This document shows positions 1 to 7,044 of a stretch of DNA of 14,310 nucleotides, piece by piece (position 1 is the stretch's first letter; each line of letters begins with the position of its first letter). The notes under the pieces were generated by a model. That model was not told the origin of the DNA, searched no databases, and saw nothing but the letters and a program-made list of their open reading frames with translations. The DNA is from Flavobacteriales bacterium (GTDB taxonomy: Bacteria; Bacteroidota; Bacteroidia; Flavobacteriales; Flavobacteriaceae). Location: assembly GCA_026983815.1 (NCBI GenBank), contig JALSTJ010000124.1, positions 1 to 14,310 of the forward strand. Reading direction: 5' to 3'. A program made the position numbers and the translations under genes.

Positions 1-347
1 GGAATATGTGTTACATCACCAAAAGCATAATCAATTTTGTTGTTTTTATCAAAAAATCTCAGATATTCCCATGCATCAAAAAAGTAAACATTCTTTTGTT
101 GGTTTTTATAGAAATATTCCAAACTTTTAGCATGTGGACTCAAATCATAAGGGTTTTGTAATTTGTTATAATATTCCACTCGATCCAATATGTAATTTTT
201 ATCTGTTCTTTTTTCAAATCGATTGAGTATTTGGTTGAATTTCGATTGATAGAATAAGCGAGGAGTATAGTATCTTAAATAATTTTTCAGATAATATAAG
301 CTTTTGTTTTTTCTAATTTCAATATTCCAAGAATTGAATGGGATCAT
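1..347 (-). CDS. Family-90 (CAP10-type) glycosyltransferase, N-terminal part, cut by window edge
   Basis: This reading frame is open from an ATG at 345-347 to the left edge of the window (115 whole codons), so the C-terminal part is missing. An in-frame TAA lies directly before the ATG, which fixes it as the first possible start. The product begins MIPFNSWN, is rich in Tyr, Asn and Lys, and contains FFDAWEYLRFF followed by YAFGDVTHIP. As I remember them, Bacteroidetes glycosyltransferase family 90 proteins (CAP10 domain, 'lipopolysaccharide A protein') share this pattern of YYLKNYLR, a YFFD-YLRYF block and FGDVT-IP. Such enzymes are thought to add sugars to lipopolysaccharide or other surface glycans. 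The catalytic region is outside the window, so activity cannot be judged. The assignment is by motif memory, not alignment. A terminator separates it from the upstream gene, so it probably has its own promoter, though I could not find one. Confidence 0.6.
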   Translation of the reverse strand, partial: MIPFNSWNIEIRKNKSLYYLKNYLRYYTPRLFYQSKFNQILNRFEKRTDKNYILDRVEYYNKLQNPYDLSPHAKSLEYFYKNQQKNVYFFDAWEYLRFFDKNNKIDYAFGDVTHI

Positions 348-366
348 TTATATCTCGTTTTGGTAT

Positions 367-395
367 AAAAAAGCCGCTATGTTTGGAGCGGCTTT
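367..395 (-). terminator. Rho-independent terminator after the coiled-coil gene
   Basis: A perfect 9-bp inverted repeat AAAGCCGCT (370-378) / AGCGGCTTT (387-395) encloses an 8-base loop. Read on the minus strand, the GC-rich stem runs into six T residues (plus-strand A at 367-372). On the plus strand no T-run follows, so it acts on minus-strand transcripts. It lies 25 bases past the stop of the 420-806 gene and ends that transcription unit before the family-90 glycosyltransferase. Confidence 0.8.
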
Positions 396-419
396 ATGAT
401 GTATCATTTTAAAAAAATT

Positions 420-806
420 TTAGTCTAGCCATTGGGTAAAGAAATTCATCATTTCTTCTTTTAAATCATAGTGCAAACGAATATATGTTTTCATTTCATC
501 CCTTAGTGGAATTTGTTCACGATAAAGTCTTCCATCTACAGGTTCATTTAAATCGGCAGTTTTGATATTCATTCTTTTTTGCTTGATTTTATGTAATAGA
601 TCGGAAATGACTTTTCTTTCTCTTAAAATTTTATTTTGAAAACTTTCCAAAGCAATATTTGCTTCTTGATCCAGATTTTTACGCGAAGCGATTTCATCCA
701 ATTTTTCTTGAAAAGTATCCATTTCGTCTCGGTGGAATTTAAGTTCTCTTTTCCAAGTATCCAAGTTGAATTCCAAATCACTTAGATAATTAATTTTTTG
801 CTCCAT
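420..806 (-). CDS. Small hypothetical coiled-coil protein
   Basis: This encodes a 128-residue soluble protein from the ATG at 804-806. A TTG three codons upstream (815) would add three residues but is less likely. I do not recognise a named family. Residues 1-80 are rich in Glu, Lys, Asp and Arg with Leu and Ile spaced in heptad fashion, suggesting a long helical coiled coil. A loop with Pro and Gly follows (DLNEPVDGR), then a second helical stretch ending in FFTQWLD. There is no signal peptide or membrane segment, so it is probably cytoplasmic. It sits 67 bases downstream of the peptidyl-prolyl isomerase gene on the same strand and is followed by a clear terminator, so it could be the last gene of that unit. 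No TAnnTTTG box was seen in front of it. Function unknown. Confidence 0.75.
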   Translation of the reverse strand: MEQKINYLSDLEFNLDTWKRELKFHRDEMDTFQEKLDEIASRKNLDQEANIALESFQNKILRERKVISDLLHKIKQKRMNIKTADLNEPVDGRLYREQIPLRDEMKTYIRLHYDLKEEMMNFFTQWLD

Positions 807-873
807 AACATCCAATTTTTATAAATTATAAATATGTTATAAAATTAAAACATTTTTTTTTAATATACAATGA

Positions 874-1914
874 TTATTTTCCAACTTTTATCAATTCCAC
901 TTCAAAAATCAAATCGGCATTGGGAGGGATAATACCACCAGCACCCATTTGTCCATATCCAAGATACGAAGGAATGAATAATATAGCTTTTTCTCCTTCT
1001 TTCATTTTCATGATTCCTTTATCCCAACCGGCGATAACTCTTCCGGTTCCAACCTTGAATTTGATAGGTTGTCCTCTGTCGTATGATGAATCAAATTTGG
1101 TTCCGTCGGTTAAATACCCTGTATAATGCACTTGCACGGTTTCTCCTCTTTTGGGTTGTGCTCCTTTTCCTTCTTTGATGGTGTAAATTAATAAACCTGA
1201 ATCATCTTTTTTTGCTAATTTTTTCTTTGCGGCAAAATCATCAGCGATTTTCTTTTTGGCTTCTGCTTTCTTTTTGTCTTGAGCTACTTTTTCTTTCATG
1301 TAGTCATTGAATACTTTTACTGCGTCAAAAGCTTTGGCTTTTTTTCCTTTTCTTATAATCACTACCTTTTTGATAGTATCTTTGGGACGTATTTTTTGAA
1401 CCACATCAAAACCTTTGACAGTTTTTCCAAAAACACTATACTGTCCATCTAAAAAAGGAGTTTTATCCAAAGTAATAAAGAACTGACTTCCATTGGTATC
1501 GGGACGATTTTCACGAGCCATGGAAATAGCTCCTTTGACATGTTTGAGGTCTGAAATTTCATTTTTAAATTGATATCCTGGACCTCCTTGACCTGTTCCC
1601 AATGGATCTCCTCCTTGGATGACAAAATCTCTTTTGGCACCGGTAGCTTTGCTAACCACTCTGTGGAAAGTCAAGCCATCATAAAATGGTTTTCCTTTGT
1701 ATTTGCTATCAACATAAGGATTGGTTCCTTCTGCAAGTGTTACAAAATTGGCAACTGTAACCGGAGCTTTATCCGGTCTTAATTGCACCAAAATGTCTCC
1801 TTTGTTTGTTTGAATATCTGCGTATAAACCGGGTTCCAAATCTTTGTATTTGGATGATTTACATGAGATAAAACTCAAAACTAAAATACTGCTTAATAAA
1901 AATAATTTTTTCAT
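874..1914 (-). CDS. Peptidyl-prolyl cis-trans isomerase lipoprotein with cyclophilin and FKBP domains
   Basis: This 346-residue protein should catalyse cis-trans isomerisation of prolyl bonds and so help fold envelope proteins. It begins with a lipoprotein signal peptide; the lipobox LSFISC puts the lipidated Cys at residue 18. Residues about 30-185 form a cyclophilin domain with the catalytic Arg in FHRV (R85), FVIQGGDP (97-104), SQFFI (143-147) and FLDGQYSVFG. A Lys/Ala-rich, probably helical linker (about 205-237) joins it to an FKBP domain (about 255-346). That domain keeps the usual ligand-site residues: Y264, FD at 274-275, VIAGW at 293-297 and Y320. Two isomerase folds in one chain is known among Bacteroidetes. 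The ATG start at 1912-1914 is three bases past the gldI stop, so it is almost certainly cotranscribed with gldI and the nrnA-like gene. Confidence 0.93.
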   Translation of the reverse strand: MKKLFLLSSILVLSFISCKSSKYKDLEPGLYADIQTNKGDILVQLRPDKAPVTVANFVTLAEGTNPYVDSKYKGKPFYDGLTFHRVVSKATGAKRDFVIQGGDPLGTGQGGPGYQFKNEISDLKHVKGAISMARENRPDTNGSQFFITLDKTPFLDGQYSVFGKTVKGFDVVQKIRPKDTIKKVVIIRKGKKAKAFDAVKVFNDYMKEKVAQDKKKAEAKKKIADDFAAKKKLAKKDDSGLLIYTIKEGKGAQPKRGETVQVHYTGYLTDGTKFDSSYDRGQPIKFKVGTGRVIAGWDKGIMKMKEGEKAILFIPSYLGYGQMGAGGIIPPNADLIFEVELIKVGK

Positions 1915-1917
1915 GGG

Positions 1918-2490
1918 TTATTTTTTTATGTTTTCTTTATTGTTTTTTTTATGATCTATTTTTATGATTTTTAACTTCATTTGCAAAGGAATATTTTGTC
2001 CAATACGTTTTTCATCGCCATGATATCCGTAAGCGGCATTGGAAGGGAATATAAACATAGCTTCTTCTCCTTCTTTTAATAATTTAACGGCTTTATGAAA
2101 TCCTCTAAAATAATTTTCGTGATCTACGTGATACTTTTTTTTCCCAATTTCTTTACTGCTGTATATTATATTGTTGCTTAAATCTCTAAGTTCATAATTT
2201 AATGTAACCCAATCGTGTGTTTGCGGAAATTTATCGGTTGTGGGATTTTTTTTGATATAGTAATACCAAAAACCATGTCCCGAATTAATATATTGATGTA
2301 AGCTATCGTTTTTTATCATTTTTTTAATATACAGTTCTTCTCTTTTGTTTAAATCCTTGTTGTAATTTACAGAACGCATATCCACATGATTCACTTGATG
2401 ATTAACTGGTTGTCTCGCTGATTGTTTATTGTTTTTACAAGCAAATAATCCTAAAAAAAGTAATAATATGAAATAGATTTTTTTAGTCAT
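1918..2490 (-). CDS. gldI: GldI-type gliding-associated FKBP-like lipoprotein
   Basis: This encodes 190 residues, close to the usual size of GldI. It starts with a lipoprotein signal peptide with lipobox LFAC (Cys18). A helical segment follows, then GHGFWYYY, a pattern I associate with GldI. The FKBP-like domain spans about 93-178 with WVTLNY, FPSNAAYGYHGD and IGQNIPL. In Flavobacterium johnsoniae GldI is needed for gliding motility and is presumed to fold envelope proteins of the Gld/Spr machinery. The active-site region is divergent: the FD pair is replaced (IYSS, 109-112) and the pocket Trp is Phe (RGFHKAV), though Tyr154 and Tyr156 remain. Its start overlaps the end of the nrnA-like gene by 8 bases (ATGACTAA), which suggests translational coupling. 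The order DHH phosphoesterase-gldI-isomerase is one I recognise from flavobacteria. GldI homologues also occur in non-gliding species, so the gene alone does not prove motility. Confidence 0.88.
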   Translation of the reverse strand: MTKKIYFILLLFLGLFACKNNKQSARQPVNHQVNHVDMRSVNYNKDLNKREELYIKKMIKNDSLHQYINSGHGFWYYYIKKNPTTDKFPQTHDWVTLNYELRDLSNNIIYSSKEIGKKKYHVDHENYFRGFHKAVKLLKEGEEAMFIFPSNAAYGYHGDEKRIGQNIPLQMKLKIIKIDHKKNNKENIKK

Positions 2491-3526
2491 AAATTTTGGA
2501 GTTTTTCATTTGATATTCGCGGTAAAATTTTGGCAAAACTTTTAGAAAATATTTCTCTGCTTCTTCTATATTCATTTTTGTTCTACCTCCGGCTGCATTG
2601 AGATGTCCACCCCCATTAAAATATTTTTGGGCAAATTCATTAGCGGGAAAATGATTTTTTGAACGAAAAGAAATTCTTACACTTCCATCTTCATTTTCAG
2701 TAAACAATACGGCAAAAATAGCATCTTTCAAAGCTAAACCATAATTTACAAAACCTTCGGTATCTCCTTTTTTATAATGATATTTTTTTAGAGCATTTTG
2801 ATCCAATACAATATAAGCAGTTTTATATTCGGGTAAAAAATGAAGTCTTTTAAGTGCTTCACCCAGTAATCCTAATTTATCTTGGGTAAATGAATCGTAA
2901 ATCTTTATTTGTATTTGATTATGCTCTGCACCTTTTTTCATCAATTCTCCGGCAACTTTCATGGTATGTGGAGTGGTAGCTGGAAACTTAAATGAACCTG
3001 TATCAGTCATAATTCCTGTATAAAGATTGGTTGCCATATCTTTATCTATTGCATGCGCTCCATTTAAAGCGGAAATAAAATCATAAATCATTTCCGAGGT
3101 AGAAGATTTGTTACTATCGGAAAAAGTAAATTGCGCATAATTTTTGGGATGCAAATGATGATCAATCATCACAAAAATTTTATTTTTCAAATTATTCAAT
3201 ATGTTTTCTAAATCTTCTCCGGTTCTGGATAAATCATTAAAATCCAAAGTAAAAATTATCTGAGATTGTTCAAGTGCTTGTTTAACTTTTTTTTTGTCTT
3301 TGTCAAAAATAAGTATTTGTTTACTTCCGGGTAACCATTTTAAATAATCGGGTAATGTATTTGGTGAGATCAGCCAAACTTCATGTCCTTTTTTTTCTAA
3401 AAATTTTTTAAGTGCCAAACCTGATCCCATTGCATCTCCATCCGGATTCTTATGGATAACAATACTTATTTTCTGCGGTTTTTCTAAAATGCTTTTTATT
3501 TCTATCAAATCCGGGTTAGTTTTCAT
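2483..3526 (-). CDS. nrnA: DHH/DHHA1 phosphoesterase, NrnA-like (nanoRNase / pAp phosphatase)
   Basis: This is a 347-residue cytoplasmic protein of the DHH superfamily. NrnA-type members degrade 2-5-nucleotide RNA fragments and dephosphorylate 3'-phosphoadenosine 5'-phosphate (pAp) using metal ions. All metal-binding motifs are visible: HKNPDGDAMGS (H25, D29, D31), TLDFND (D95), DHH (122-124) and GIMTDTG (D175). The C-terminal DHHA1 domain has SFRSK and the GGGHLNAAGG nucleotide-binding loop (305-314). Length matches the family (about 310-350). The ATG at 3524-3526 follows ccsBA by 35 bases, and a TAttTTTG box lies in that gap, so it may have its own promoter as well as read-through. Its end overlaps gldI by 8 bases. 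Whether it prefers nanoRNA or pAp cannot be told from sequence. Confidence 0.88.
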   Translation of the reverse strand: MKTNPDLIEIKSILEKPQKISIVIHKNPDGDAMGSGLALKKFLEKKGHEVWLISPNTLPDYLKWLPGSKQILIFDKDKKKVKQALEQSQIIFTLDFNDLSRTGEDLENILNNLKNKIFVMIDHHLHPKNYAQFTFSDSNKSSTSEMIYDFISALNGAHAIDKDMATNLYTGIMTDTGSFKFPATTPHTMKVAGELMKKGAEHNQIQIKIYDSFTQDKLGLLGEALKRLHFLPEYKTAYIVLDQNALKKYHYKKGDTEGFVNYGLALKDAIFAVLFTENEDGSVRISFRSKNHFPANEFAQKYFNGGGHLNAAGGRTKMNIEEAEKYFLKVLPKFYREYQMKNSKIYD

Positions 3527-3547
3527 CAGCTATTTACTTCTATTTTA

Positions 3548-3555
3548 CAAAAATA
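3548..3555 (-). promoter_or_regulatory. Candidate -7 box upstream of the nrnA-like gene
   Basis: Read on the minus strand this is TATTTTTG, a full match to the Bacteroidetes -7 consensus TAnnTTTG, in the 35-base gap between ccsBA and the nrnA-like gene. A start site near 3542 would give a leader of about 15 bases. No TTG at the expected -33 distance was found, so the call rests on one element in AT-rich DNA. Confidence 0.35.
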
Positions 3556-3561
3556 CAAATA

Positions 3562-6500
3562 TTATTGCAATTTTTGTGTTGAATAATATTTATGAAATTT
3601 ATAATAAGCTATACTGGATATAAGCGCAATACTTACTAAAGCATAATAAATAATTACGGGGGTTTTTTGAGGTTCTCCTTTTGCATAAGAATGTAATCCT
3701 GCCAGATAAAAATTCACACCGAAATAGGTCATCAAAATAGAAGCAAAACTCAGAACTGCCAACAGGTTAAAGGTGAATAAACCTCGCAGTCCGGGAACCA
3801 GACGGGCATGTATAACCAGCGCATACACTACAATGCTGATTAAAGCCCAAGTTTCTTTGGGATCCCAGCCCCAATAGCGTCCCCAACTTTCGTTTGCCCA
3901 TTGTCCGCCTAGAAAATTTCCAATGGTCAGCATGACCAATCCAATGGTTAATGACATTTCGGTAATATAAGTGAGTTCTTTGATTCGTAGTTCTAGTTTT
4001 TGTTTGTTTTTTTCATTAGTAAATGCTATCAATGAAAGATTGAGCAAACCTAAAATCATACCTACGGCAAAAGGTCCATAACTTGCTACTATAATGGCAA
4101 CGTGGATATCTAGCCAATAGGAATTCAAAACAGGTCTTATATTTTCTATTTGCGGATCCATCCAATTCCAATGGGCGATCATTAGCATCATAGAACCGAT
4201 AAATAGGGTAGAAGCCAATGTAAGCGCCGATTTTCTTCCCAATAAAATTCCTGCCATAATGGTAGCAAAGGCAACATAAATCATTGATTCATAAGCATTA
4301 CTCCAAGGCGCATGCCCACTGATATACCAGCGGAGAATCAAAAAGAAAATCATTTTCAGCGTAAGTAAAATACTGATGCCATATAGCAGCCAATATGAAT
4401 ATTTTAGCCATTTTTTGCGATAGAAAATTTCTAAAATTCCCAAAATAAATAAGAATAAAGAAAGTGTCATGAATTGCCAAAACAAACTACGAAATGCATC
4501 GTATTTGTTATAAAATATTTCCCATTTGATTTTGTTTTCATTCGGATAAACTTCTTTGCCGAATTTATGTTGATATTTATCTATAGCTTGAAGTATGTCA
4601 TTGGTAAGTTTGAAATCGCCGGTTTGTTTGGCTTTATAAATTTCTTTGCTCCAAAGAGGAATGGCATTTACTGCAAAATTTTTATCATCATCATTAAATT
4701 TGAATTGTGCAATATCAATCCAAGAATACCATTTGTGTTCTTTGTCATTTGGAAGGGGAAATAAACGTAGGTTTTTGTAATTCAAAGTATTCATCAAAAG
4801 TGTAACTCTTCCCGTAATATTGATTACATCATTATCAAATTTTCCTTTGATACGTTTTTTTTGTGCTTCTTCCAATTTTTTTTCCAATTTGTAATCGCCT
4901 GTGTTATGGTCAAAGAAATCAGCAAGTGTAGCATATTTGGTGTTTTTTGCAACACCTATCAGGTTTCTAACCGATTCATCACCTCGTTCCAAGTAGATTA
5001 TTGGGACATACCACCAACCTTGTGGGTAGCTTATCATTCCTGTTAAGATTTGGTCAGCTGAAATTTGCTTGCCGTCTTTCAAGGTATATGTATCGTGTTT
5101 GGTTAGTTTTCTTAATAATTCTGAAGCATAGGTGTTAACTGGTTTCATCCTGCCACCATAATCTTGAATGACTAAATGACCGAACTTTTCTGCTTGCGTG
5201 GCAGGTGCAATTGTTTTGATAATCAAAGAATCGATTTGAAGTTCTTGATGTTGATTTTGTGCATGAAGGTTTTGAGAGAAAATCAATAAGAATAATATGG
5301 ATAAACTTGCAGATTTTTTTCTGTTTTGTTTAAGTAATTTTTTAAGCTGATCAAAACGTGTTCCTTTAATAAAAAATATCATTAAAAGCCCAAAATACAG
5401 AAGTGCATATCCTGTATAAGTAATCCAAGTTCCCCAAAAATCATGATTGACTGATAGTTGAGTTTCTTCATATTGTGGAGTTATGGTATAGGAGGATTGA
5501 TAAAACCTGTATCCTTTGTATTCCAATGGATGATTCATGAAAATTCTATAATCAAAGGATTTTTTGGGTTCTATGACTGTAATTTCACTTGCGTAAGATT
5601 TAGGCATATTGGAACCGGGATATTTTTCCAATTGAAAATCTCTTAATTTTATTTGAAAAGGTAATTTTTTTAGATCAGGACCGAATTTTAATCGAAAATT
5701 TAATCCGTTTATCCTAAAAAATTTAGGTAGGTCGGGGGCGTATTGTCCTCCATGAATTGCTACCGTTTTTTCTTCTTTACCTGATTTTACTTTGATAAGC
5801 AATAAGTCCAGCGGATTCATATTTTTATTTCCGGTAGTATAAATTGTTTTTCCTCTTACCGGTTTTTCAGGGACAACAAAAGAAGTATTTTCAAAGCGAT
5901 AAAGCGAACGCAAATGAAACGTTTGCACACTATCGGGTTTTACTTCAAAAGTTTTCTGATCACTCATGCGCATATAAGTTCCGGCAAATGGAGATAATAT
6001 TTTCAAGGTATCGTTTTCTTCAAAAATATTAATGGTTTCATCTTGCACATTGTTAAAACTAATTCGTTTGTCATTAAGAAGGGATAGTTGTCCATCTTTG
6101 AGATAAACATCTTTGCGTCCTTTGGGGGTGGAAACTACAATTTTTAAGTGTTTGGGTTCTTTACCATCTGCTATAAATTTTTCAGTAGCGTTTGGAATAT
6201 ATTTTAAGATTTTTACTTCAATGGGTTTATTCTTAAATCGCACTTCCAAGTCATAATGATTATCTGTTAGAAAAGGAACATCAATAGCCGAAAGTGCCAA
6301 TTCTTTTTTGATAGGTGGGTCAAATTGGTCTTGTCCGTCATCTACGTGAATTTGTAAATATGTTTTTTCAGTCATGAATTGGTCTGAGGTTTCTCCTTCA
6401 CGAATGGGCATCATTCCTTCATAGCTGATATAACGGGTAATACCTGCGCCAATCAATATAATCAAAAATGCAATATGAAAAAGAAAAACTGCCCATTTTT

Positions 6501-6729
6501 CTTTTCGGTAAAGTCTATATCGAATGATATTGCCTATAAGATTTATTGCCAATAATATCATAATTAGCTCAAACCACCAGGAATTATAAATCAGAGTTCT
6601 GGCAGTGGCTGTGCCAAAATCATTTTCTACAAAAGTGGCAATTGCCATGGAAGTGGCAAAAATGATCATAAGCACCACCATACTTTTCATTGAGATGATT
6701 TGTTGATATATTTTTTTGATAAAATTCAT
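3562..6729 (-). CDS. ccsBA: Fused cytochrome c biogenesis protein CcsB(ResB)-CcsA
   Basis: This 1055-residue membrane protein is the heme exporter and cytochrome c synthase of system II: it moves heme across the inner membrane and attaches it to CXXCH apocytochromes. The N-terminal half is CcsB/ResB. It has membrane helices at about 15-35, 50-68 and 80-98, the latter with H85 (the TM-His1 position), then a large periplasmic domain and a helix at about 433-455. A further hydrophobic stretch (about 470-488) precedes another periplasmic stretch. The C-terminal CcsA part has many helices, the heme-handling WWD motif around WGRYWGWDPKETW (939-951), and His at 866 (before WWD), 964 and 1003 (GLHSY, after WWD). 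These fit the P-His1, TM-His2 and P-His2 positions of known CcsBA fusions. All four heme-ligand His are therefore present. A promoter with both boxes lies upstream. The nrnA-like, gldI and isomerase genes follow on the same strand. Confidence 0.92.
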   Translation of the reverse strand: MNFIKKIYQQIISMKSMVVLMIIFATSMAIATFVENDFGTATARTLIYNSWWFELIMILLAINLIGNIIRYRLYRKEKWAVFLFHIAFLIILIGAGITRYISYEGMMPIREGETSDQFMTEKTYLQIHVDDGQDQFDPPIKKELALSAIDVPFLTDNHYDLEVRFKNKPIEVKILKYIPNATEKFIADGKEPKHLKIVVSTPKGRKDVYLKDGQLSLLNDKRISFNNVQDETINIFEENDTLKILSPFAGTYMRMSDQKTFEVKPDSVQTFHLRSLYRFENTSFVVPEKPVRGKTIYTTGNKNMNPLDLLLIKVKSGKEEKTVAIHGGQYAPDLPKFFRINGLNFRLKFGPDLKKLPFQIKLRDFQLEKYPGSNMPKSYASEITVIEPKKSFDYRIFMNHPLEYKGYRFYQSSYTITPQYEETQLSVNHDFWGTWITYTGYALLYFGLLMIFFIKGTRFDQLKKLLKQNRKKSASLSILFLLIFSQNLHAQNQHQELQIDSLIIKTIAPATQAEKFGHLVIQDYGGRMKPVNTYASELLRKLTKHDTYTLKDGKQISADQILTGMISYPQGWWYVPIIYLERGDESVRNLIGVAKNTKYATLADFFDHNTGDYKLEKKLEEAQKKRIKGKFDNDVINITGRVTLLMNTLNYKNLRLFPLPNDKEHKWYSWIDIAQFKFNDDDKNFAVNAIPLWSKEIYKAKQTGDFKLTNDILQAIDKYQHKFGKEVYPNENKIKWEIFYNKYDAFRSLFWQFMTLSLFLFILGILEIFYRKKWLKYSYWLLYGISILLTLKMIFFLILRWYISGHAPWSNAYESMIYVAFATIMAGILLGRKSALTLASTLFIGSMMLMIAHWNWMDPQIENIRPVLNSYWLDIHVAIIVASYGPFAVGMILGLLNLSLIAFTNEKNKQKLELRIKELTYITEMSLTIGLVMLTIGNFLGGQWANESWGRYWGWDPKETWALISIVVYALVIHARLVPGLRGLFTFNLLAVLSFASILMTYFGVNFYLAGLHSYAKGEPQKTPVIIYYALVSIALISSIAYYKFHKYYSTQKLQ

Positions 6730-6746
6730 TTACTTTTAATTTTATA

Positions 6747-6775
6747 CAAAAATACACTTATGATGGAATATACAA
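6747..6775 (-). promoter_or_regulatory. Promoter of ccsBA (Bacteroidetes -33/-7 type)
   Basis: On the minus strand, TTG (6773-6775) is followed after 18 bases by TATTTTTG (6747-6754), a full match to the Bacteroidetes/Flavobacterium consensus TTG-N17-23-TAnnTTTG. Transcription would begin around 6741, giving a leader of roughly 12 AT-rich bases before the ccsBA ATG. This is the best housekeeping-type promoter in the window because both boxes and the spacing agree. Confidence 0.6.
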
Positions 6776-6850
6776 GGTTTTTTTAACATAATTTTATTTT
6801 ATAAGGATTTATATGAAATAAGAAAAATTTATTTGGTATAAAATTTGTAA

Positions 6851-6876
6851 TAATGATCATAAAACTATGATTATTA
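6851..6876. repeat. Inverted repeat upstream of the sigma-54-like promoter
   Basis: Two 11-base arms, TAATGATCATA (6851-6861) and TATGATTATTA (6866-6876), flank AAAC. Ten of 11 positions are complementary and the eleventh is G-T. The left arm contains the palindrome TGATCA. No T-run follows on either strand, so it is not a terminator. It lies about 75-100 bases before the predicted start of the small transcript, the distance expected for an enhancer-binding activator site. AT-rich repeats can arise by chance, so the operator role is inferred. Confidence 0.4.
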
Positions 6877-6886
6877 AAAATTTAAC

Positions 6887-6907
6887 GAAACATTAAGACT
6901 TTGTTTC
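6887..6907. repeat. GAAACA-N9-TGTTTC inverted repeat
   Basis: A perfect 6-bp inverted repeat, GAAACA (6887-6892) and TGTTTC (6902-6907), has arm centres 15 bases apart. It is centred about 54 bases before the predicted start of the plus-strand small transcript. The geometry would suit a dimeric DNA-binding protein, but it is short and no known factor can be assigned. Confidence 0.3.
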
Positions 6908-6922
6908 ATAATATTATTTGAG

Positions 6923-6941
6923 TTTGGCACGTTATTTGAAC
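6923..6941 (+). promoter_or_regulatory. Sigma-54-like (RpoN) -24/-12 promoter
   Basis: The sequence reads TTTGGCACG, four bases, then TTGAAC. The sigma-54 consensus is TGGCACG-N4-TTGC. The -24 half (6925-6931) matches fully and TTG of the -12 half (6936-6938) matches at the correct spacing. The GG pair and the G at -13 are separated by exactly 10 bases. The one departure is A instead of C at -12 (6939). The predicted start is near 6951. There is no protein gene downstream on the plus strand, only a terminator about 80 bases on. Confidence 0.6.
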
Positions 6942-6950
6942 ATTAGCTAG

Positions 6951-7029
6951 TGAGAGTTTTTTTTCATAGTTGAGTTATTTTGGTTAATTATGCGGCGCCC
7001 TTGGAATCAAGGACGCCGCATTTTTTTTT
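6951..7029 (+). ncRNA. Candidate sigma-54-dependent small RNA, about 79 nt
   Basis: The boundaries are inferred from a sigma-54-like promoter (start near 6951) and an intrinsic terminator whose T-run ends at 7029. The transcript would have a U-rich, largely unpaired 5' part of about 40 bases (6951-6990) and a long GC-rich 3' hairpin, the layout of a trans-acting regulatory RNA. The only reading frame, 13 codons from ATG at 6990, lies inside the hairpin and is not convincing. The 3' end stops 15 bases short of the ackA stop codon, which faces it from the other strand. No known RNA family was recognised. Expression is not shown. Confidence 0.5.
6991..7029 (+). terminator. Strong rho-independent terminator
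   Basis: Arms TGCGGCGCCCTTG (6991-7003) and CAAGGACGCCGCA (7008-7020) pair at 12 of 13 positions (C6998 faces A7013) around a GAAT loop, followed by nine T residues (7021-7029). On the minus strand the stem is followed by TAATTAACC, not a T-run, so it is built for plus-strand transcription. It could still weakly assist the end of ackA transcripts, which reach it from the right. Confidence 0.85.
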
Positions 7030-7044
7030 GATGTTTTTCAATAT

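Larger units (their letters stand above)
6730..7044. other. 315-base gene-free region between ackA and ccsBA
   Basis: No protein gene is supported here. From right to left it holds a strong plus-strand terminator (6991-7029), a candidate short transcript (6951-7029), a sigma-54-like promoter (6923-6941), two inverted repeats (6887-6907 and 6851-6876), and the minus-strand ccsBA promoter (6747-6775). The stretch 6776-6850 is AT-rich and I see nothing definite in it. Confidence 0.7.

Noticed and set aside
825..862. ATGTT...AACAT with a following T-run on the plus strand, a possible terminator for the isomerase gene
   Set aside because: The stem is only 5 bp and AT-rich with a 10-base loop. The T-run is on the plus strand, while the nearby genes are on the minus strand.
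1634..1652. TTTGGCAC followed by TTTGC, resembling a second sigma-54 promoter on the plus strand
   Set aside because: The GG-to-GC distance is wrong (the position ten bases after GG is TT, not GC), and it lies inside the isomerase coding sequence with no plus-strand gene or terminator following.
6990..7031. A 13-codon frame starting at ATG 6990 within the candidate small RNA
   Set aside because: It lies wholly inside the terminator stem and T-run, so the codons are a by-product of the hairpin; translation there is unlikely.
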